From Pediococcus acidilactici (GTDB taxonomy: Bacteria > Bacillota > Bacilli > Lactobacillales > Lactobacillaceae): a stretch of 64,000 nt of DNA. Below, piece by piece: positions 1 through 9,252 of this stretch. How positions within the stretch are numbered: position 1 is the stretch's first letter; every line of letters begins with the position of its first letter. The notes beneath the pieces were generated by a model. That model saw nothing but the letters and a program-made list of their open reading frames with translations, ran no database searches and had not been told where the DNA came from. The stretch lies in NCBI GenBank assembly GCA_024970065.1, contig CP103908.1, positions 1,922,001-1,986,000 of the forward strand, read 5' to 3'. The translations under genes were made by a program, and so were the position numbers.

Positions 1-299
1 GTGACCTTCGTGCCGTGCGCCTTTGCTGCCGCTAGATCAACGTTGTTATAACCAATTCCATGGCGTGAGATTAACAATAGCTCATCCTTGTTGTCAAAGA
101 ACTCTTGGTTGAAGTTCGGGGTTACACTAGCGACCACCACGTTGAACCCTTGTAGCTTTTCTGCCAACGATTTACCATCGATATCCGTCGGCAGCATAAA
201 CCGTGTAACTTCCCCAATCTCTTCGAGGGCTTGCCAATGTTCTTTAAAAACTTGTCCGAAACTACTTGAGTTGACGACCGCAATCCGATATTTTGTCAT
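1..299 (-). CDS. D-isomer-specific 2-hydroxyacid dehydrogenase, N-terminal part (runs off the left edge)
   Basis: About 99 codons are present. The start at 299 has a GAGGAG ribosome site 9 bases upstream. The protein begins MTKYRIAVVNSSSFG and contains LISRHGIGYNNVDLAAAKAHG, which matches the catalytic-domain border of NAD-dependent D-2-hydroxyacid dehydrogenases, where 'GxGxNNVDL' precedes the Rossmann domain. The Rossmann domain and catalytic Arg/Glu/His lie outside the window. It is the last visible gene of the hexuronate operon, 17 bp after uxuB, so a role in handling a hexuronate-derived 2-keto acid is plausible, but its substrate is not shown by the sequence. Confidence 0.8.
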   Translation of the reverse strand, partial: MTKYRIAVVNSSSFGQVFKEHWQALEEIGEVTRFMLPTDIDGKSLAEKLQGFNVVVASVTPNFNQEFFDNKDELLLISRHGIGYNNVDLAAAKAHGTKV

Positions 300-316
300 T
301 TCTCATTCTCCTCTGT

Positions 317-1936
317 TTAGTTTGCTTGATTTAATTTTTGGTGGAGGGTTTGGGCAACTGCGCCTGGTCCCTGCAGCATTTCCGCTAGGTCAGCTTCAAT
401 TAGTTCCGCCAAACCAGCTTCTACCAGGTCAACGCCGAATAGCTTCTGGTTAGCCAAAATCGATTTAATTTGGGCTTGGAGGTTTGGATTTTCGCCTAGT
501 TGAATTCCTTGAAGCTGTTCTTTTAAGTAGTCCATTAACGGATCCGGACTAGGTTCAAAAACCTGCCCCTTATCGTCAATCGCTAATAGATAACGCAGCC
601 ATGCGGCAATGGTTAACGGAATAAATTTCAAATCGGTAACCTTTAAAGTTGAATCTGCCAAATAATGTTGGATAGTTACGCCATAGCGTACCGCCATTTT
701 TTGCGATGTGTCGGTCGCAATGCGTTGTGGAGTATCGGGAATGTATGGATTAGGCAACCGTTTTTCAACCACTTCGTCAATGAAGGCTTTCGGGTTGATT
801 ACCTTCGGATCCTTCACCACCGGCAATCCTTCTACGTAACCGATTTGTTTAATTAAGCTCACTAAGTCGGCATTCTTCATTTCTTCGGAAATCGAGTGAT
901 AATCCAACAACGAGCCGAAAATTGCTAAGGCCGTGTGCAACGGGTTCAAACAAGTTGTAACCTTCATTTCATCGACGTCGTTAACCGTCGCCCGGTCCGT
1001 TACGATTACTCCAGCCTTTTCAAGTGCTGGACGACCGTTTGGAAAGGCGTCTTCAACAACCAGATAATGGGCTTCCTCCGTGTTAGCAAAGGAAGCTAAC
1101 ATCGCACCGTACGAGGCTTTAAACGGGGTCATATTTTCAACGCCCTTAGCCTCTAAGCTTTCCCCCACTGCTTTAGCAGGGTTTGGGGTGATCCGATCGA
1201 TCATGGATAATGGGAAACTAACCTTGTCGGGGTTTTGCAAATAATCTAAGAATTCGCCTTCGACCAGCTGATTTGCCGCCCAGCCTTTAGCAATCGTTAA
1301 GACCGACTTCTTCAACCGGTCCCCGTTTTGGGAAAAGTTGTCGGTACTTAGTAATGCCAACGGTAGCTGGCCGTGCTTGAAGCGGTCGTAAAGCAAACTA
1401 GTAAGGCGGGCAATGTTATTTACCGGATTTTCAGGACCCGCTGCGACGTCCTTTGCTACGCTAGCAGTGAGGTTGCCTTCCCCATCCGTTAAGGCATAGC
1501 CCTTTTCGGTAATTGAGAACGTAACTAGTTGTAACGACTGGTTTTCAAACGCCTTGCGTAGTTCTTGGCTAGGCGCCTCTGCAGAATCAAAAACTGCGTC
1601 CGCAACCGAGCCAAAGACCGCGGATTCTAACGTGCCGTCCGCTTTGGTAACGACCCGCAAAACCTGGTTATTATTATCGTGGTAAACCCTTTCAACAACT
1701 TCCTTGCTAAAGGTATCGACTACTAGTAAACCAGCATCTAACTCCCCTTGTTCAATCAACTCATCCGCAATGGCCGCATGAAACGCCCGGAAGAGGTTAC
1801 CTCCCCCAAAGTGAATCCAACGGGGTTGGGACACTCCTTTTTGTGCAACGCCATCGTGGTCGTAAGTGGGAACCTTAATTCCGGCCTTTTCAAACTCAGC
1901 CCGGTGAGTAATGTAATTATCAGATAGCTTAACCAT
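317..1936 (-). CDS. uxuB: Mannitol-dehydrogenase-family oxidoreductase, probable fructuronate reductase
   Basis: Predicted cytosolic NAD-dependent reductase of 539 residues, converting D-fructuronate to D-mannonate. Near residues 42-56 the nucleotide-binding stretch FGGGNLFRAFHAAI is visible. LSTDNFSQNGD and the family signature PLSMIDRITP follow in the middle, and the C-terminal helical domain carries the catalytic Lys region. The length suits the long-chain mannitol dehydrogenase family. The substrate is inferred from position directly after uxaC and uxaE, which both lead to fructuronate. An altronate-forming tagaturonate reductase (UxaB) is the alternative, but the presence of an epimerase makes fructuronate reduction sufficient for both uronates. 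uxuA, kdgK and kdgA are not in the window. Confidence 0.85.
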   Translation of the reverse strand: MVKLSDNYITHRAEFEKAGIKVPTYDHDGVAQKGVSQPRWIHFGGGNLFRAFHAAIADELIEQGELDAGLLVVDTFSKEVVERVYHDNNNQVLRVVTKADGTLESAVFGSVADAVFDSAEAPSQELRKAFENQSLQLVTFSITEKGYALTDGEGNLTASVAKDVAAGPENPVNNIARLTSLLYDRFKHGQLPLALLSTDNFSQNGDRLKKSVLTIAKGWAANQLVEGEFLDYLQNPDKVSFPLSMIDRITPNPAKAVGESLEAKGVENMTPFKASYGAMLASFANTEEAHYLVVEDAFPNGRPALEKAGVIVTDRATVNDVDEMKVTTCLNPLHTALAIFGSLLDYHSISEEMKNADLVSLIKQIGYVEGLPVVKDPKVINPKAFIDEVVEKRLPNPYIPDTPQRIATDTSQKMAVRYGVTIQHYLADSTLKVTDLKFIPLTIAAWLRYLLAIDDKGQVFEPSPDPLMDYLKEQLQGIQLGENPNLQAQIKSILANQKLFGVDLVEAGLAELIEADLAEMLQGPGAVAQTLHQKLNQAN

Positions 1937-1960
1937 TTCTATTTTTCACCTCAATTTGCT

Positions 1961-3379
1961 TTAATCGAAGAAGCCAAAGTATTCGTGTGCATTGTTATAA
2001 GCAATGTTTTGAACCACCTTACCCAAAATCTCGGGGTCGTCAGGAACCCGGCCTTGCGCTACCAAGCGGCCAAAGAAGTTGCACAATACTCGCCGGAAGT
2101 ATTCGTGCCGCGGATATGATAAGAAACTCCGGGAGTCGGTCAGCATTCCGACGAAGTTTGGTAAAAGACTTTGTTGGGCAAAGACCCGAAGCTGTTCGTC
2201 CATTCCTTCGGCAGTGTCGTTAAACCACCAGGCCGCTCCAAGTTGAATCCGTTGTTTGGTTTGGCCTTGGAAGGATTGCATGAGCGTGGCCAATTCCATC
2301 CAATCGTTTGGGTTAAGGGAGTAGAAAATCATCTTAGGAACCACGCCCTCTGCCGACATCTTGGTCATTAATTTTTGAATGCCGTCGACGATGTCTGGTT
2401 GGGTCCCCATTGAGTCAAAACCGGTATCCGGACCTAGTTTTTCGTACATTGGTTTGTTAGCGTCCCGCAAAGAATTGATGTGGAATTGCATTACCCAGTC
2501 AAATTCGTTGTTGAGTTTCATTAAAATTTCCAACAATGCGGTTGTGTAACCGTCACGTTCGCGTTCCGTCAGGGTTGCTCCATCGGCCGCCTTGGTTAAA
2601 ATCTGGTCTAGTTCTGCTTCAGATAACTCTACAAAGTGATAGGACGGCAACGAGTGGTCGGACAAACGGCTTCCCATGTCCTTAAAGAATTCAAACCGCT
2701 GCCGTAACGCCTTCGCTAAATCTTGGAAGGAATTGATGGTTACCCCAGCGGCCTTTGCGAGGGTTTGCAAGTATTCGCCAAATCCAGGTTTTTCAATCTG
2801 CATTAGTTTATCCGGCCGCATTGCGGGAACCGTCTTGAAGCCGGATTCCGCCTCTTCGTCTTGTAAAAGTTTGTGATAGTGCAAATCCGAAGCCGGATCG
2901 TCAGTTGTCGCTACTAGCTTAACGTTGGAATTTTTAATCAAGTTGCGGGGTTTGAAATCGGTGGTCGCTAATAATTGGTTGGCCTTCTCCCAAATTTGGG
3001 GAGCGGATTTAACGGTAAGTGGTTCATTGATGCCAAAGAACCGCCGTAATTCCAAGTGGGTCCATTCGTAAAGTGGGTTACCATACGCATGTTCAATGGT
3101 ATCCGCCCATGCCAGAAATTTTTGGTATTCGTCACCGTCGCCGGTAATTAAGTCCTCGCTAACCCCGTTGGCCCGCATTAAGCGCCACTTGTAGTGGTCT
3201 CCGTAGGTGCCTTCGTTTAGCCAGATGCGGCTAATGTTGGGATAGTTTTTATTTTCGTAAATTGCTTGGGGACTTAAATGGCAGTGATAATCAATAATCG
3301 GCATCTTTTCTGCGTAATCGTGGAAAAGGGTCTTCGCCATTTCGTTTTCTAGCAAAAAGTCTTTATCAAGTAATTTCAT
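1961..3379 (-). CDS. uxaC: Glucuronate/galacturonate isomerase
   Basis: Uronate isomerase of 472 residues, interconverting D-glucuronate with D-fructuronate and D-galacturonate with D-tagaturonate in the cytosol. The metal-binding motif IDYHCHLSP lies near residue 30. Later blocks typical of the family follow: [13 protein letters not shown], and [19 protein letters not shown] near residue 420. The length equals the usual UxaC length. A GGAAGG ribosome site lies upstream of the ATG. It lies 23 bp after uxaE and 24 bp before uxuB, all on the minus strand, so it is part of one transcription unit feeding both uronates into the same reductase. Confidence 0.95.
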   Translation of the reverse strand: MKLLDKDFLLENEMAKTLFHDYAEKMPIIDYHCHLSPQAIYENKNYPNISRIWLNEGTYGDHYKWRLMRANGVSEDLITGDGDEYQKFLAWADTIEHAYGNPLYEWTHLELRRFFGINEPLTVKSAPQIWEKANQLLATTDFKPRNLIKNSNVKLVATTDDPASDLHYHKLLQDEEAESGFKTVPAMRPDKLMQIEKPGFGEYLQTLAKAAGVTINSFQDLAKALRQRFEFFKDMGSRLSDHSLPSYHFVELSEAELDQILTKAADGATLTERERDGYTTALLEILMKLNNEFDWVMQFHINSLRDANKPMYEKLGPDTGFDSMGTQPDIVDGIQKLMTKMSAEGVVPKMIFYSLNPNDWMELATLMQSFQGQTKQRIQLGAAWWFNDTAEGMDEQLRVFAQQSLLPNFVGMLTDSRSFLSYPRHEYFRRVLCNFFGRLVAQGRVPDDPEILGKVVQNIAYNNAHEYFGFFD

Positions 3380-3402
3380 GACTGCTACCTTCCTTTATTG
3401 AT

Positions 3403-4956
3403 TTAGTCTTTGGGTTCGTATTTATCTAAAACAGCTTGTTTCGTGGTTTCGATTCCTTGTAATAGGTCAACGTGTTCCGCCATGTGCAAGCTCAAGTACT
3501 TGTCGTATTCGTCAGCGTGATGAAGCAAAATATCAAACAAACGGTCCCGGTATACATATTGGTAATTTTCGGTGTACCCGAGGATCGATCCGTACATCGT
3601 GTGCAAAACTTGCCGTGCGTCGTCGTCCACGAGCAACATGTTGACGTCTTTTTCGGTGAGGTTTTCAGGCTTGGGTGCCTTGCCATCAGTTTGCGCGTTG
3701 AAGACGTAGAAGGCCTTGACGTCATCGAGGTTGTCATAGCTAAACTTGTAAAGTTCCAGCATGAATTGAGGATCTTCGTGAGCAACCACCCGGAGCGCCT
3801 CAAGCCAGTTGGTTCCCGCCGTCTTAACGTGCCAACCGTGCTGGTTAGCCAAGCGCGCAATTACTGGATAAGCCGAAAGTTTATCGGAGCCGGAATGTAC
3901 ACTAAGTTTGTAGCCAAACTTCTCGGCAATCGCTTCGTGTTCACCAAAGTCTTTTTCAAACCGGTCAAGGTCGCCAATGTAGTCAATCGCCTTTTGGAAT
4001 TCACCGTAGAAACGGGGAGCCAAGGTTTCGGGAGTAATCCCGGCATCGGCCAATTCATTGGCGAAAAAGTAGTGTTGTGCAGGAGTTGTAGAAACCGGCG
4101 TCTCGTCAACCGAAACTTCAAAATCCAAGGCGTATGGCTTAACAAACTTTTCGTTGACCCATTCCGCGAAGAGGACGCCTTCGTTAAAGGCCAAAACCGC
4201 TTCCTTCAAGTCCCGTGGGCTAAATTCGACCACGTCGCCGTTGCCTAATTCAAAACGGTGGTTGAGGTACTTCTTTTCAAACTTTTCGCGAATTTCAGGG
4301 GCTAATTCGTTATACTTCGCGTCCAAATCTTCATCTGAATAAGCTAAGTATTCGGTATGGGTCTTTTCGGTGAGGTCTAACGTGATCATCGTTGCGCCCG
4401 AACGTACCGCGTAATCAATTTCGTACGCATTTTTAACGTGGTCGCCATCTGCACCCCAGCCGTCACGGTAGCCTTCTTCAAAAACTGACCACGATGCTGC
4501 TTCAATTACGTCAGTGAAGGTCCGGTTACTCAATAACAATTCCCGAATTGATTGTTGGGCGAGTACGGGGAAAATTCCGCGACCCTTTAACAATTTCAAA
4601 TGCGCGTTAGATGCAATTCCAAGCCGGTCGCCTAAGCCAAGCGTGTACTTGTGACCGTGCCGGGAAGACGGTTTAATCCAGGCAAACCGTTTTGCCAGCG
4701 CTTGGTTATTGAAAAAGTTCAGCGGGCCCTTTAATAAAACGTAGTCGTCATCAACTAAGGTCTCGTCAGCTTGGAAATCGCGAGCTTTGCGGGCATCTTC
4801 GTAAACTACCAGGCTCTTCTTAATTCCTTCGCGATAGATAAAGTAAACGTTGCGCCGGTCAATTTGTACTGAAGGACGGTAAATTCCCGCGTCAACGTCC
4901 GCGTCCGGATTTTCAATCAATTTTTTAACATCCAATAGTAAATTTTCTAAAGCCAT
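3403..4956 (-). CDS. uxaE: Tagaturonate epimerase family protein
   Basis: Protein of 517 residues resembling the tagaturonate/fructuronate epimerase UxaE, which converts D-tagaturonate to D-fructuronate and so replaces the UxaA/UxaB branch. Visible blocks are GHKYTLGLGDRLGIAS near residue 95, DGWGADGDHVK near 170, and a C-terminal block with KLSVHSGSDKLSAYP and KTAGTNWLEALRV. The several His/Asp/Glu residues in these blocks suit a metal-dependent epimerase. Its position between a uronate transporter and uxaC supports the call. The family was first characterised in Thermotoga, and the Lactobacillaceae version is assigned here from recall of sequence and context, not from a search. Confidence 0.82.
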   Translation of the reverse strand: MALENLLLDVKKLIENPDADVDAGIYRPSVQIDRRNVYFIYREGIKKSLVVYEDARKARDFQADETLVDDDYVLLKGPLNFFNNQALAKRFAWIKPSSRHGHKYTLGLGDRLGIASNAHLKLLKGRGIFPVLAQQSIRELLLSNRTFTDVIEAASWSVFEEGYRDGWGADGDHVKNAYEIDYAVRSGATMITLDLTEKTHTEYLAYSDEDLDAKYNELAPEIREKFEKKYLNHRFELGNGDVVEFSPRDLKEAVLAFNEGVLFAEWVNEKFVKPYALDFEVSVDETPVSTTPAQHYFFANELADAGITPETLAPRFYGEFQKAIDYIGDLDRFEKDFGEHEAIAEKFGYKLSVHSGSDKLSAYPVIARLANQHGWHVKTAGTNWLEALRVVAHEDPQFMLELYKFSYDNLDDVKAFYVFNAQTDGKAPKPENLTEKDVNMLLVDDDARQVLHTMYGSILGYTENYQYVYRDRLFDILLHHADEYDKYLSLHMAEHVDLLQGIETTKQAVLDKYEPKD

Positions 4957-4977
4957 TCCAATTACCTCTTTCTTAAA

Positions 4978-6399
4978 TCACAAAGTGCCCTTTTCCCAAC
5001 GGCCATGGTCCAGGTCATTAGAAATCCGGTTAAACTTATCGTCATCCAACTTAAACAAGAACAGTAAAATCACTCCAGCCAGTGCCAAACAAATTGCCGG
5101 GTATAAAGTCATCGCAATCTTGATTCCGTTGAGCGCAGAACCAGTTTGTGTGTGGTTAGCCACGTAACCCGTAATTGCCAACAATCCCGAAGAAACTAAC
5201 GCCGCAATTGATTGGGCGATTTTCCGCGAGAAGTTAAACGCGGCGTACGTGATCCCCTCTTTACGAGTGCCGGTATGCCATTCACCATAATCGATGACGT
5301 TAGAAACCATTGCCCAAGTAATTCCGTTCGGGATCGCTAACGCTACGTAACCAATCGTCACGAACAGGATGAAGGTGTACAAATTCGTCGGCAAGAAGAA
5401 GTTGATTGCGTTAGCCACCGCCCCGATAAATAAGCTCACGATGGCAGTTTTCTTTTGCCCGAAATGTTTGGTTAAGTACGGAACCATGAAGACCCCGGCA
5501 ACCGAACTGCCCATCATGATGAAGTTAATTACCGGTTGCAAACCGATATTGCCCAGGTTGTACTGTGCGTAAAAGACCATCATTTGGTTATTAGTGTTCA
5601 TTGCCGAAATCGTAAACAGCGTCATTAAAACTAGCGCGCCCAACGGTCCGTTAGTGAAAACCACCTTAAAGTAGTCCTTCATGCCTTCCTTTTTGGCATC
5701 CTCGTCGCGTTTGATATGTAGGTTTTCGCGCGTACCCAGGAAGCATACTAAGAAACCCAGTACCCCCATTACGCCAAAAATGGCTGCGGAAATGGTATAG
5801 CCGTGCAACGGGTGCCCTCCACTAGTCAATTGCATTAATGGAATAAAAGCCACCCCGGCAATTAATTGGGCCGCTACCGAACCAATTTGCCGGGTCGTAG
5901 ACATAAAACTACGATCTTCCAAGTTCCGGCTCATTACCGAAGCTAGCGATCCATAGGGGTCGTTAGTTAAGGAGTAAAAGACGCCCCAAATCATGTACGT
6001 TACTAAAGCGTAGGTGATCTTTTGGGTCATGGTTAACCCGCTTGGCATGGTAAAGGTGATCACCGTCATAATTGCTAAAATTACTGCCGATCCCATCATG
6101 ATCGGCCGGAATTTACCGTGCTTACCACGCTTACGGTTGTCAATTGCCGCACCTACGATTGGGTCCATCACCGCGTCAAAAATTTTGGTGAACGCAAAAA
6201 TTGCTCCAACGATTCCGGCAGCAATTCCAGTTCCGTCAATCCAAAACTTAGTTAAATAAGCTTGTCCAAGGTCAAACATGAAGCCGTTCCCCATGTCACC
6301 AAATCCGTAGGCAATTTGCTGTGATTTCGGGATTCGCTTGGTGGAGTCGTTAAGTAAAACTTCACGATCTGGCGCGCTCGAATGTACACTGTCCGCCAT
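4978..6399 (-). CDS. GPH-family sugar:cation symporter, probable hexuronate transporter
   Basis: Integral membrane protein of 473 residues with about 12 hydrophobic segments, of the glycoside-pentoside-hexuronide:cation symporter family. It has the N-terminal IAYGFGDMGNGFMFDLGQAY block, DPIVGAAIDN in the loop after TM2, and NDPYGSLASVMSRNLEDRS in the central region. I place the start at 6399 (MADSVHSS), because GGAGGT lies 7 bases upstream. The frame remains open to a TTG at 6462 but that has no ribosome site. It is the first gene of the hexuronate operon, so it probably imports glucuronate or galacturonate. Confidence 0.9.
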   Translation of the reverse strand: MADSVHSSAPDREVLLNDSTKRIPKSQQIAYGFGDMGNGFMFDLGQAYLTKFWIDGTGIAAGIVGAIFAFTKIFDAVMDPIVGAAIDNRKRGKHGKFRPIMMGSAVILAIMTVITFTMPSGLTMTQKITYALVTYMIWGVFYSLTNDPYGSLASVMSRNLEDRSFMSTTRQIGSVAAQLIAGVAFIPLMQLTSGGHPLHGYTISAAIFGVMGVLGFLVCFLGTRENLHIKRDEDAKKEGMKDYFKVVFTNGPLGALVLMTLFTISAMNTNNQMMVFYAQYNLGNIGLQPVINFIMMGSSVAGVFMVPYLTKHFGQKKTAIVSLFIGAVANAINFFLPTNLYTFILFVTIGYVALAIPNGITWAMVSNVIDYGEWHTGTRKEGITYAAFNFSRKIAQSIAALVSSGLLAITGYVANHTQTGSALNGIKIAMTLYPAICLALAGVILLFLFKLDDDKFNRISNDLDHGRWEKGTL

Positions 6400-6517
6400 A
6401 TTTTTTACCTCCGTAATTAGTTGCTGGCCAAAAATGTTCGCGTGAACATTTTTGCTTAACAACCACGTTAAATTAAAAATTCAAACCCGTATTCCAACAA
6501 CGTCAAAAATTTATGTA

Positions 6518-6592
6518 ACGTAAATTTACGTAAAAGTTAGCCGACTTCCTTACACGGTTATGTTAACACACCGGTTATGAAAGCGCTACCGT
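6518..6592 (-). promoter_or_regulatory. Operator palindrome and cre site upstream of the hexuronate operon
   Basis: ACGTAAATTTACGT at 6518-6531 is a perfect 14-bp palindrome about 120 bp before the transporter start, a likely operator for a local uronate-responsive repressor not found in the window. ATGAAAGCGCTACCGT at 6577-6592 matches the CcpA cre consensus at 14 of 16 positions. Together they imply substrate induction plus carbon catabolite control. I could not pick a convincing -10/-35 pair here. Confidence 0.6.
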
Positions 6593-6974
6593 TTTTAAAG
6601 ATAAAAAATTCCATACTATCGTCGTGGCATTCATGTATAAAAAAGTCAAAGCTCCTAACAGCACTTAATTCAAGCTTTCCAAAATTGCATTTACCTATCC
6701 ACATAAAAATTCATTACCGAAAATAATTTTAACCACCTTAATTCTATTCTTACCGAAGCGGAATCTATTCTTTTTAGCAATTAATAACTCATCGACTGCA
6801 TCCCTAGACAGACTCCACAACCCTTGCTTAATCAGTCTTCATTTATTTTTTTACCGGTTACGAGTCTTTTTGTTTGACCTTTTAAAAGGTATTCGTTAAC
6901 ATTGCGCTTGTAAAAACAAACACAAAGCAACTGAATTTTTACCATACTTTATTTATCTTAGGGGGAAACTTATT
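6593..6974. promoter_or_regulatory. Intergenic region with promoter and operator of the secreted-protein gene
   Basis: This AT-rich stretch contains no gene. Near its right end TTGACC (6874-6879), a 17-base spacer and TAACAT (6897-6902) form a good plus-strand promoter. The spacer begins with ACCTTTTAAAAGGT (6877-6890), a perfect 14-bp palindrome overlapping the -35 box, so a repressor could block it. The following gene has a GGGGG ribosome site. I see nothing else in 6593-6870. Confidence 0.6.
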
Positions 6975-7811
6975 ATGCAATCATTCAAGAAAATTGGAAT
7001 TAGTTTACTAACCTGCACCATGCTAGCTAGCATCTCATCTGCAGGTGCACTAGCAGACACGAACACTGGCAGCAATGATATCCATATTACTGCTACACAC
7101 CAAGTTAAGGAAGTTGCTCATCCAGTCATTTCCAGAGTATACATGGTTCACTACAATACGGTACGCATGGAATATCAAACACCAATTAGCTCTAAAGATA
7201 ATGTAATTGCAGTAGGATATGGGCCAGGAACGGCCATAGACAGCATCGCTGGCGGACAAGATGTCTTTGACTCTAACGGTGATTACACTGGTTACGATAT
7301 TAATCTTGATGAGCTTGCTAGGTACACCACTAAGGAAGAACGCAACGAAATTGCCGATACATTGAAATTTAATTCAATCAACACAAACACTGCTGAGCAA
7401 GAATTCGTCCCTATTGACAATGCTGAAATCAAGGATAAGATTCGCAATGCTACAGATTTAGGACAAATTGATGTAAATACCAACTTCATTGATATGAGTA
7501 CCGTTACTACCACCGCGAGCTTTGACAAATATTTATCTGGTCCTATTAGGGCTGATCATACATTAGGGAATCAAATCACTACTTTAACTAATGCTATCGG
7601 TATTTATATTAATCCTGGTTACGATACAGGTTACACGTATAAAACAACTGATGCCGAAGGGAATGAGGTGCATACCTTCGCTATGAATGATTTTCTCTTC
7701 ATCCAACCAGAGGGTAGTTTGAAGAACGAAAAATATACCGTCTCTGTTCAAAAGGATGGCGAAACTCAAAGTACGGAATTATTAACTTTCACACCTTTCC
7801 ACATTTTTTAA
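6975..7811 (+). CDS. Secreted protein of unknown function
   Basis: The protein has 278 residues and I recognise no family. The first 27 residues are a clear signal peptide: a basic start MQSFKK, a hydrophobic core ISLLTCTMLASISS, then AGALA before the likely cleavage. The mature part is mildly acidic, rich in Asn, Thr, Asp and Ile, has no cysteine and no LPXTG anchor, and ends LLTFTPFHIF. No membrane segment follows the signal, so it is probably released. The repeated Thr/Asn content and alternating hydrophobic pattern suggest beta structure. It stands alone between divergent operons with its own promoter, operator and terminator. Confidence 0.7.
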   Translation: MQSFKKIGISLLTCTMLASISSAGALADTNTGSNDIHITATHQVKEVAHPVISRVYMVHYNTVRMEYQTPISSKDNVIAVGYGPGTAIDSIAGGQDVFDSNGDYTGYDINLDELARYTTKEERNEIADTLKFNSINTNTAEQEFVPIDNAEIKDKIRNATDLGQIDVNTNFIDMSTVTTTASFDKYLSGPIRADHTLGNQITTLTNAIGIYINPGYDTGYTYKTTDAEGNEVHTFAMNDFLFIQPEGSLKNEKYTVSVQKDGETQSTELLTFTPFHIF

Positions 7812-7841
7812 AACCAACTGAAGACACGGATTTAATCGGTG

Positions 7842-7936
7842 AAGAATGCCTCTAAAATTATTCAAGGCATTCTTTTTTAGTTCAGTACTTATTTTAAAAA
7901 CCATTTTCCAGGAGAGTTACCCTAGAAAATGGTTTT
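7842..7936. terminator. Two intrinsic terminators between the secreted-protein gene and wecB
   Basis: A hairpin with arms AAGAATGCCT (7842-7851) and AGGCATTCTT (7865-7874) followed by T residues ends the plus-strand gene. A second hairpin has arms AAAACCATTTTC (7897-7908) and GAAAATGGTTTT (7925-7936), with A and T flanks, and can serve wecB on the minus strand. Confidence 0.8.
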
Positions 7937-7989
7937 ATTTGTTGTTTCCAATTAATTTTTAAAAGCTAATTTACAGTACTAGGTATATA

Positions 7990-9099
7990 TTATTTAATCG
8001 TTTCAGCAATCGCTTCTAAAATCCGGGCTGCTGCGTGACCATCGCCGTACGGATTTTGGGCTTGGGCCATTTCTGCGTATTTTGCCGGATCATTTAAAAG
8101 GTCACTCATTTGCTTCTTAACCGCTTGTGGATCAGTTCCCACTAGTTTCAACGTTCCAGCCGCAACCCCCTCTGGTCGCTCCGTCGTGTCCCGTAATACT
8201 AAGACTGGTTTTCCTAGCGAAGGTGCTTCTTCTTGAACACCGCCTGAATCAGTCATAATTAAATAACTACGGGCAGCAATATTATGAAAATCAAGGACAT
8301 CTAACGGTGCAACCAGCTTAATGCGCGGATCATCGCCCAGCTCAGCCTCCGCCATTTGTTGTACTTTCGGGTTCAAATGAACTGGAAAAATAACTTCTAC
8401 ATCCGGAGTTTCATCCACTACCTGCCGGATGGCTTTGAAAACTCGTTGCATCGGCGCCCCTTGATTTTCACGACGGTGCATGGTAACCAAGATAATTCGA
8501 TGATCTTTACCGATTTCTTCTAAAATTTCGTTATGGTAAACTTCGCTGACGGTGTCCTTAAGAGCGTCAATCGCGGTATTCCCAGTAACAAAAATTTGCT
8601 TTTCGGGGTGATTTTCTTGGAGTAAATTATCCCGACTAGTAGTAGTTGGTGCAAAATAAAGATCCGTCAACACGTCCGTCATCTGGCGGTTCAATTCTTC
8701 AGGAAATGGCGAATACTTATTCCAAGTTCTCAATCCAGCTTCCACATGTCCTACCGGAATCTGGTGATAAAAAGCACTTAGTCCCGCAGAAAATGTAGTG
8801 GTGGTGTCCCCGTGGACCAAAATCAAATCCGGTCGATCCTCCCGCAAAATTTTATCCATTCCTAAGAGAACCTTGCTAGTGATGCTGCTTAAAGTTTGGT
8901 CCTTTTGCATGATATTCAAATCATAATCCGGCTTGATTTTAAAAATCTGCAAGACTTGATCCAGCATTTCTCGGTGCTGCCCAGTAACTACCGTAATGGG
9001 GGCGAATCGCTCGTCATGGCTCATCGCTTTAACTACGGGAGCCATTTTAATTGCTTCTGGCCGAGTTCCGAAAATGCTCATCACCTTAATCTTCTTCAT
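7990..9099 (-). CDS. wecB: UDP-N-acetylglucosamine 2-epimerase (non-hydrolysing)
   Basis: Cytosolic enzyme of 369 residues interconverting UDP-GlcNAc and UDP-ManNAc, a precursor for wall teichoic acid linkage units and surface polysaccharide. The N-terminal motif KVMSIFGTRPEAIKMAPV, HGDTTTTFSAGLSAFY, VGHVEAGLRT and MTDSGGVQEEAPSLGKPVL are all family hallmarks, the last holding the UDP-binding residues. The start at 9099 follows AGGAGGAAGG by a few bases; an upstream in-frame ATG at 9123 lacks this. It is monocistronic here, with a short gap to the htrA terminator. Confidence 0.95.
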   Translation of the reverse strand: MKKIKVMSIFGTRPEAIKMAPVVKAMSHDERFAPITVVTGQHREMLDQVLQIFKIKPDYDLNIMQKDQTLSSITSKVLLGMDKILREDRPDLILVHGDTTTTFSAGLSAFYHQIPVGHVEAGLRTWNKYSPFPEELNRQMTDVLTDLYFAPTTTSRDNLLQENHPEKQIFVTGNTAIDALKDTVSEVYHNEILEEIGKDHRIILVTMHRRENQGAPMQRVFKAIRQVVDETPDVEVIFPVHLNPKVQQMAEAELGDDPRIKLVAPLDVLDFHNIAARSYLIMTDSGGVQEEAPSLGKPVLVLRDTTERPEGVAAGTLKLVGTDPQAVKKQMSDLLNDPAKYAEMAQAQNPYGDGHAAARILEAIAETIK

Positions 9100-9200
9100 A
9101 AATCCTTCCTCCTTGGTTACCATCTAAATTTTACCATTTATCACTTTTCGTTTTAGTAACTTAACCTTTTTAATCTATCCCTAATTTCAAGCTAATAAAA

Positions 9201-9225
9201 AAGAGGGTGTCTAAAACACCCTCTT
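9201..9225 (-). terminator. Terminator of the walRK-htrA operon
   Basis: Perfect stem AAGAGGGTGT/ACACCCTCTT with a 5-base loop. On the minus strand it is followed by a T run, right after htrA. Confidence 0.85.
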
Positions 9226-9252
9226 CTTCAGTAATCGCAACCTTATCTAAAT

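Noticed and set aside
3472..4248. A 258-codon open frame on the plus strand inside uxaE
   Set aside because: It is antisense to a well-conserved enzyme gene, has no ribosome site and no family resemblance.
6463..6974. A riboswitch before the secreted-protein gene
   Set aside because: The leader is short and shows no conserved aptamer pattern; only promoter and palindrome signals are supported.
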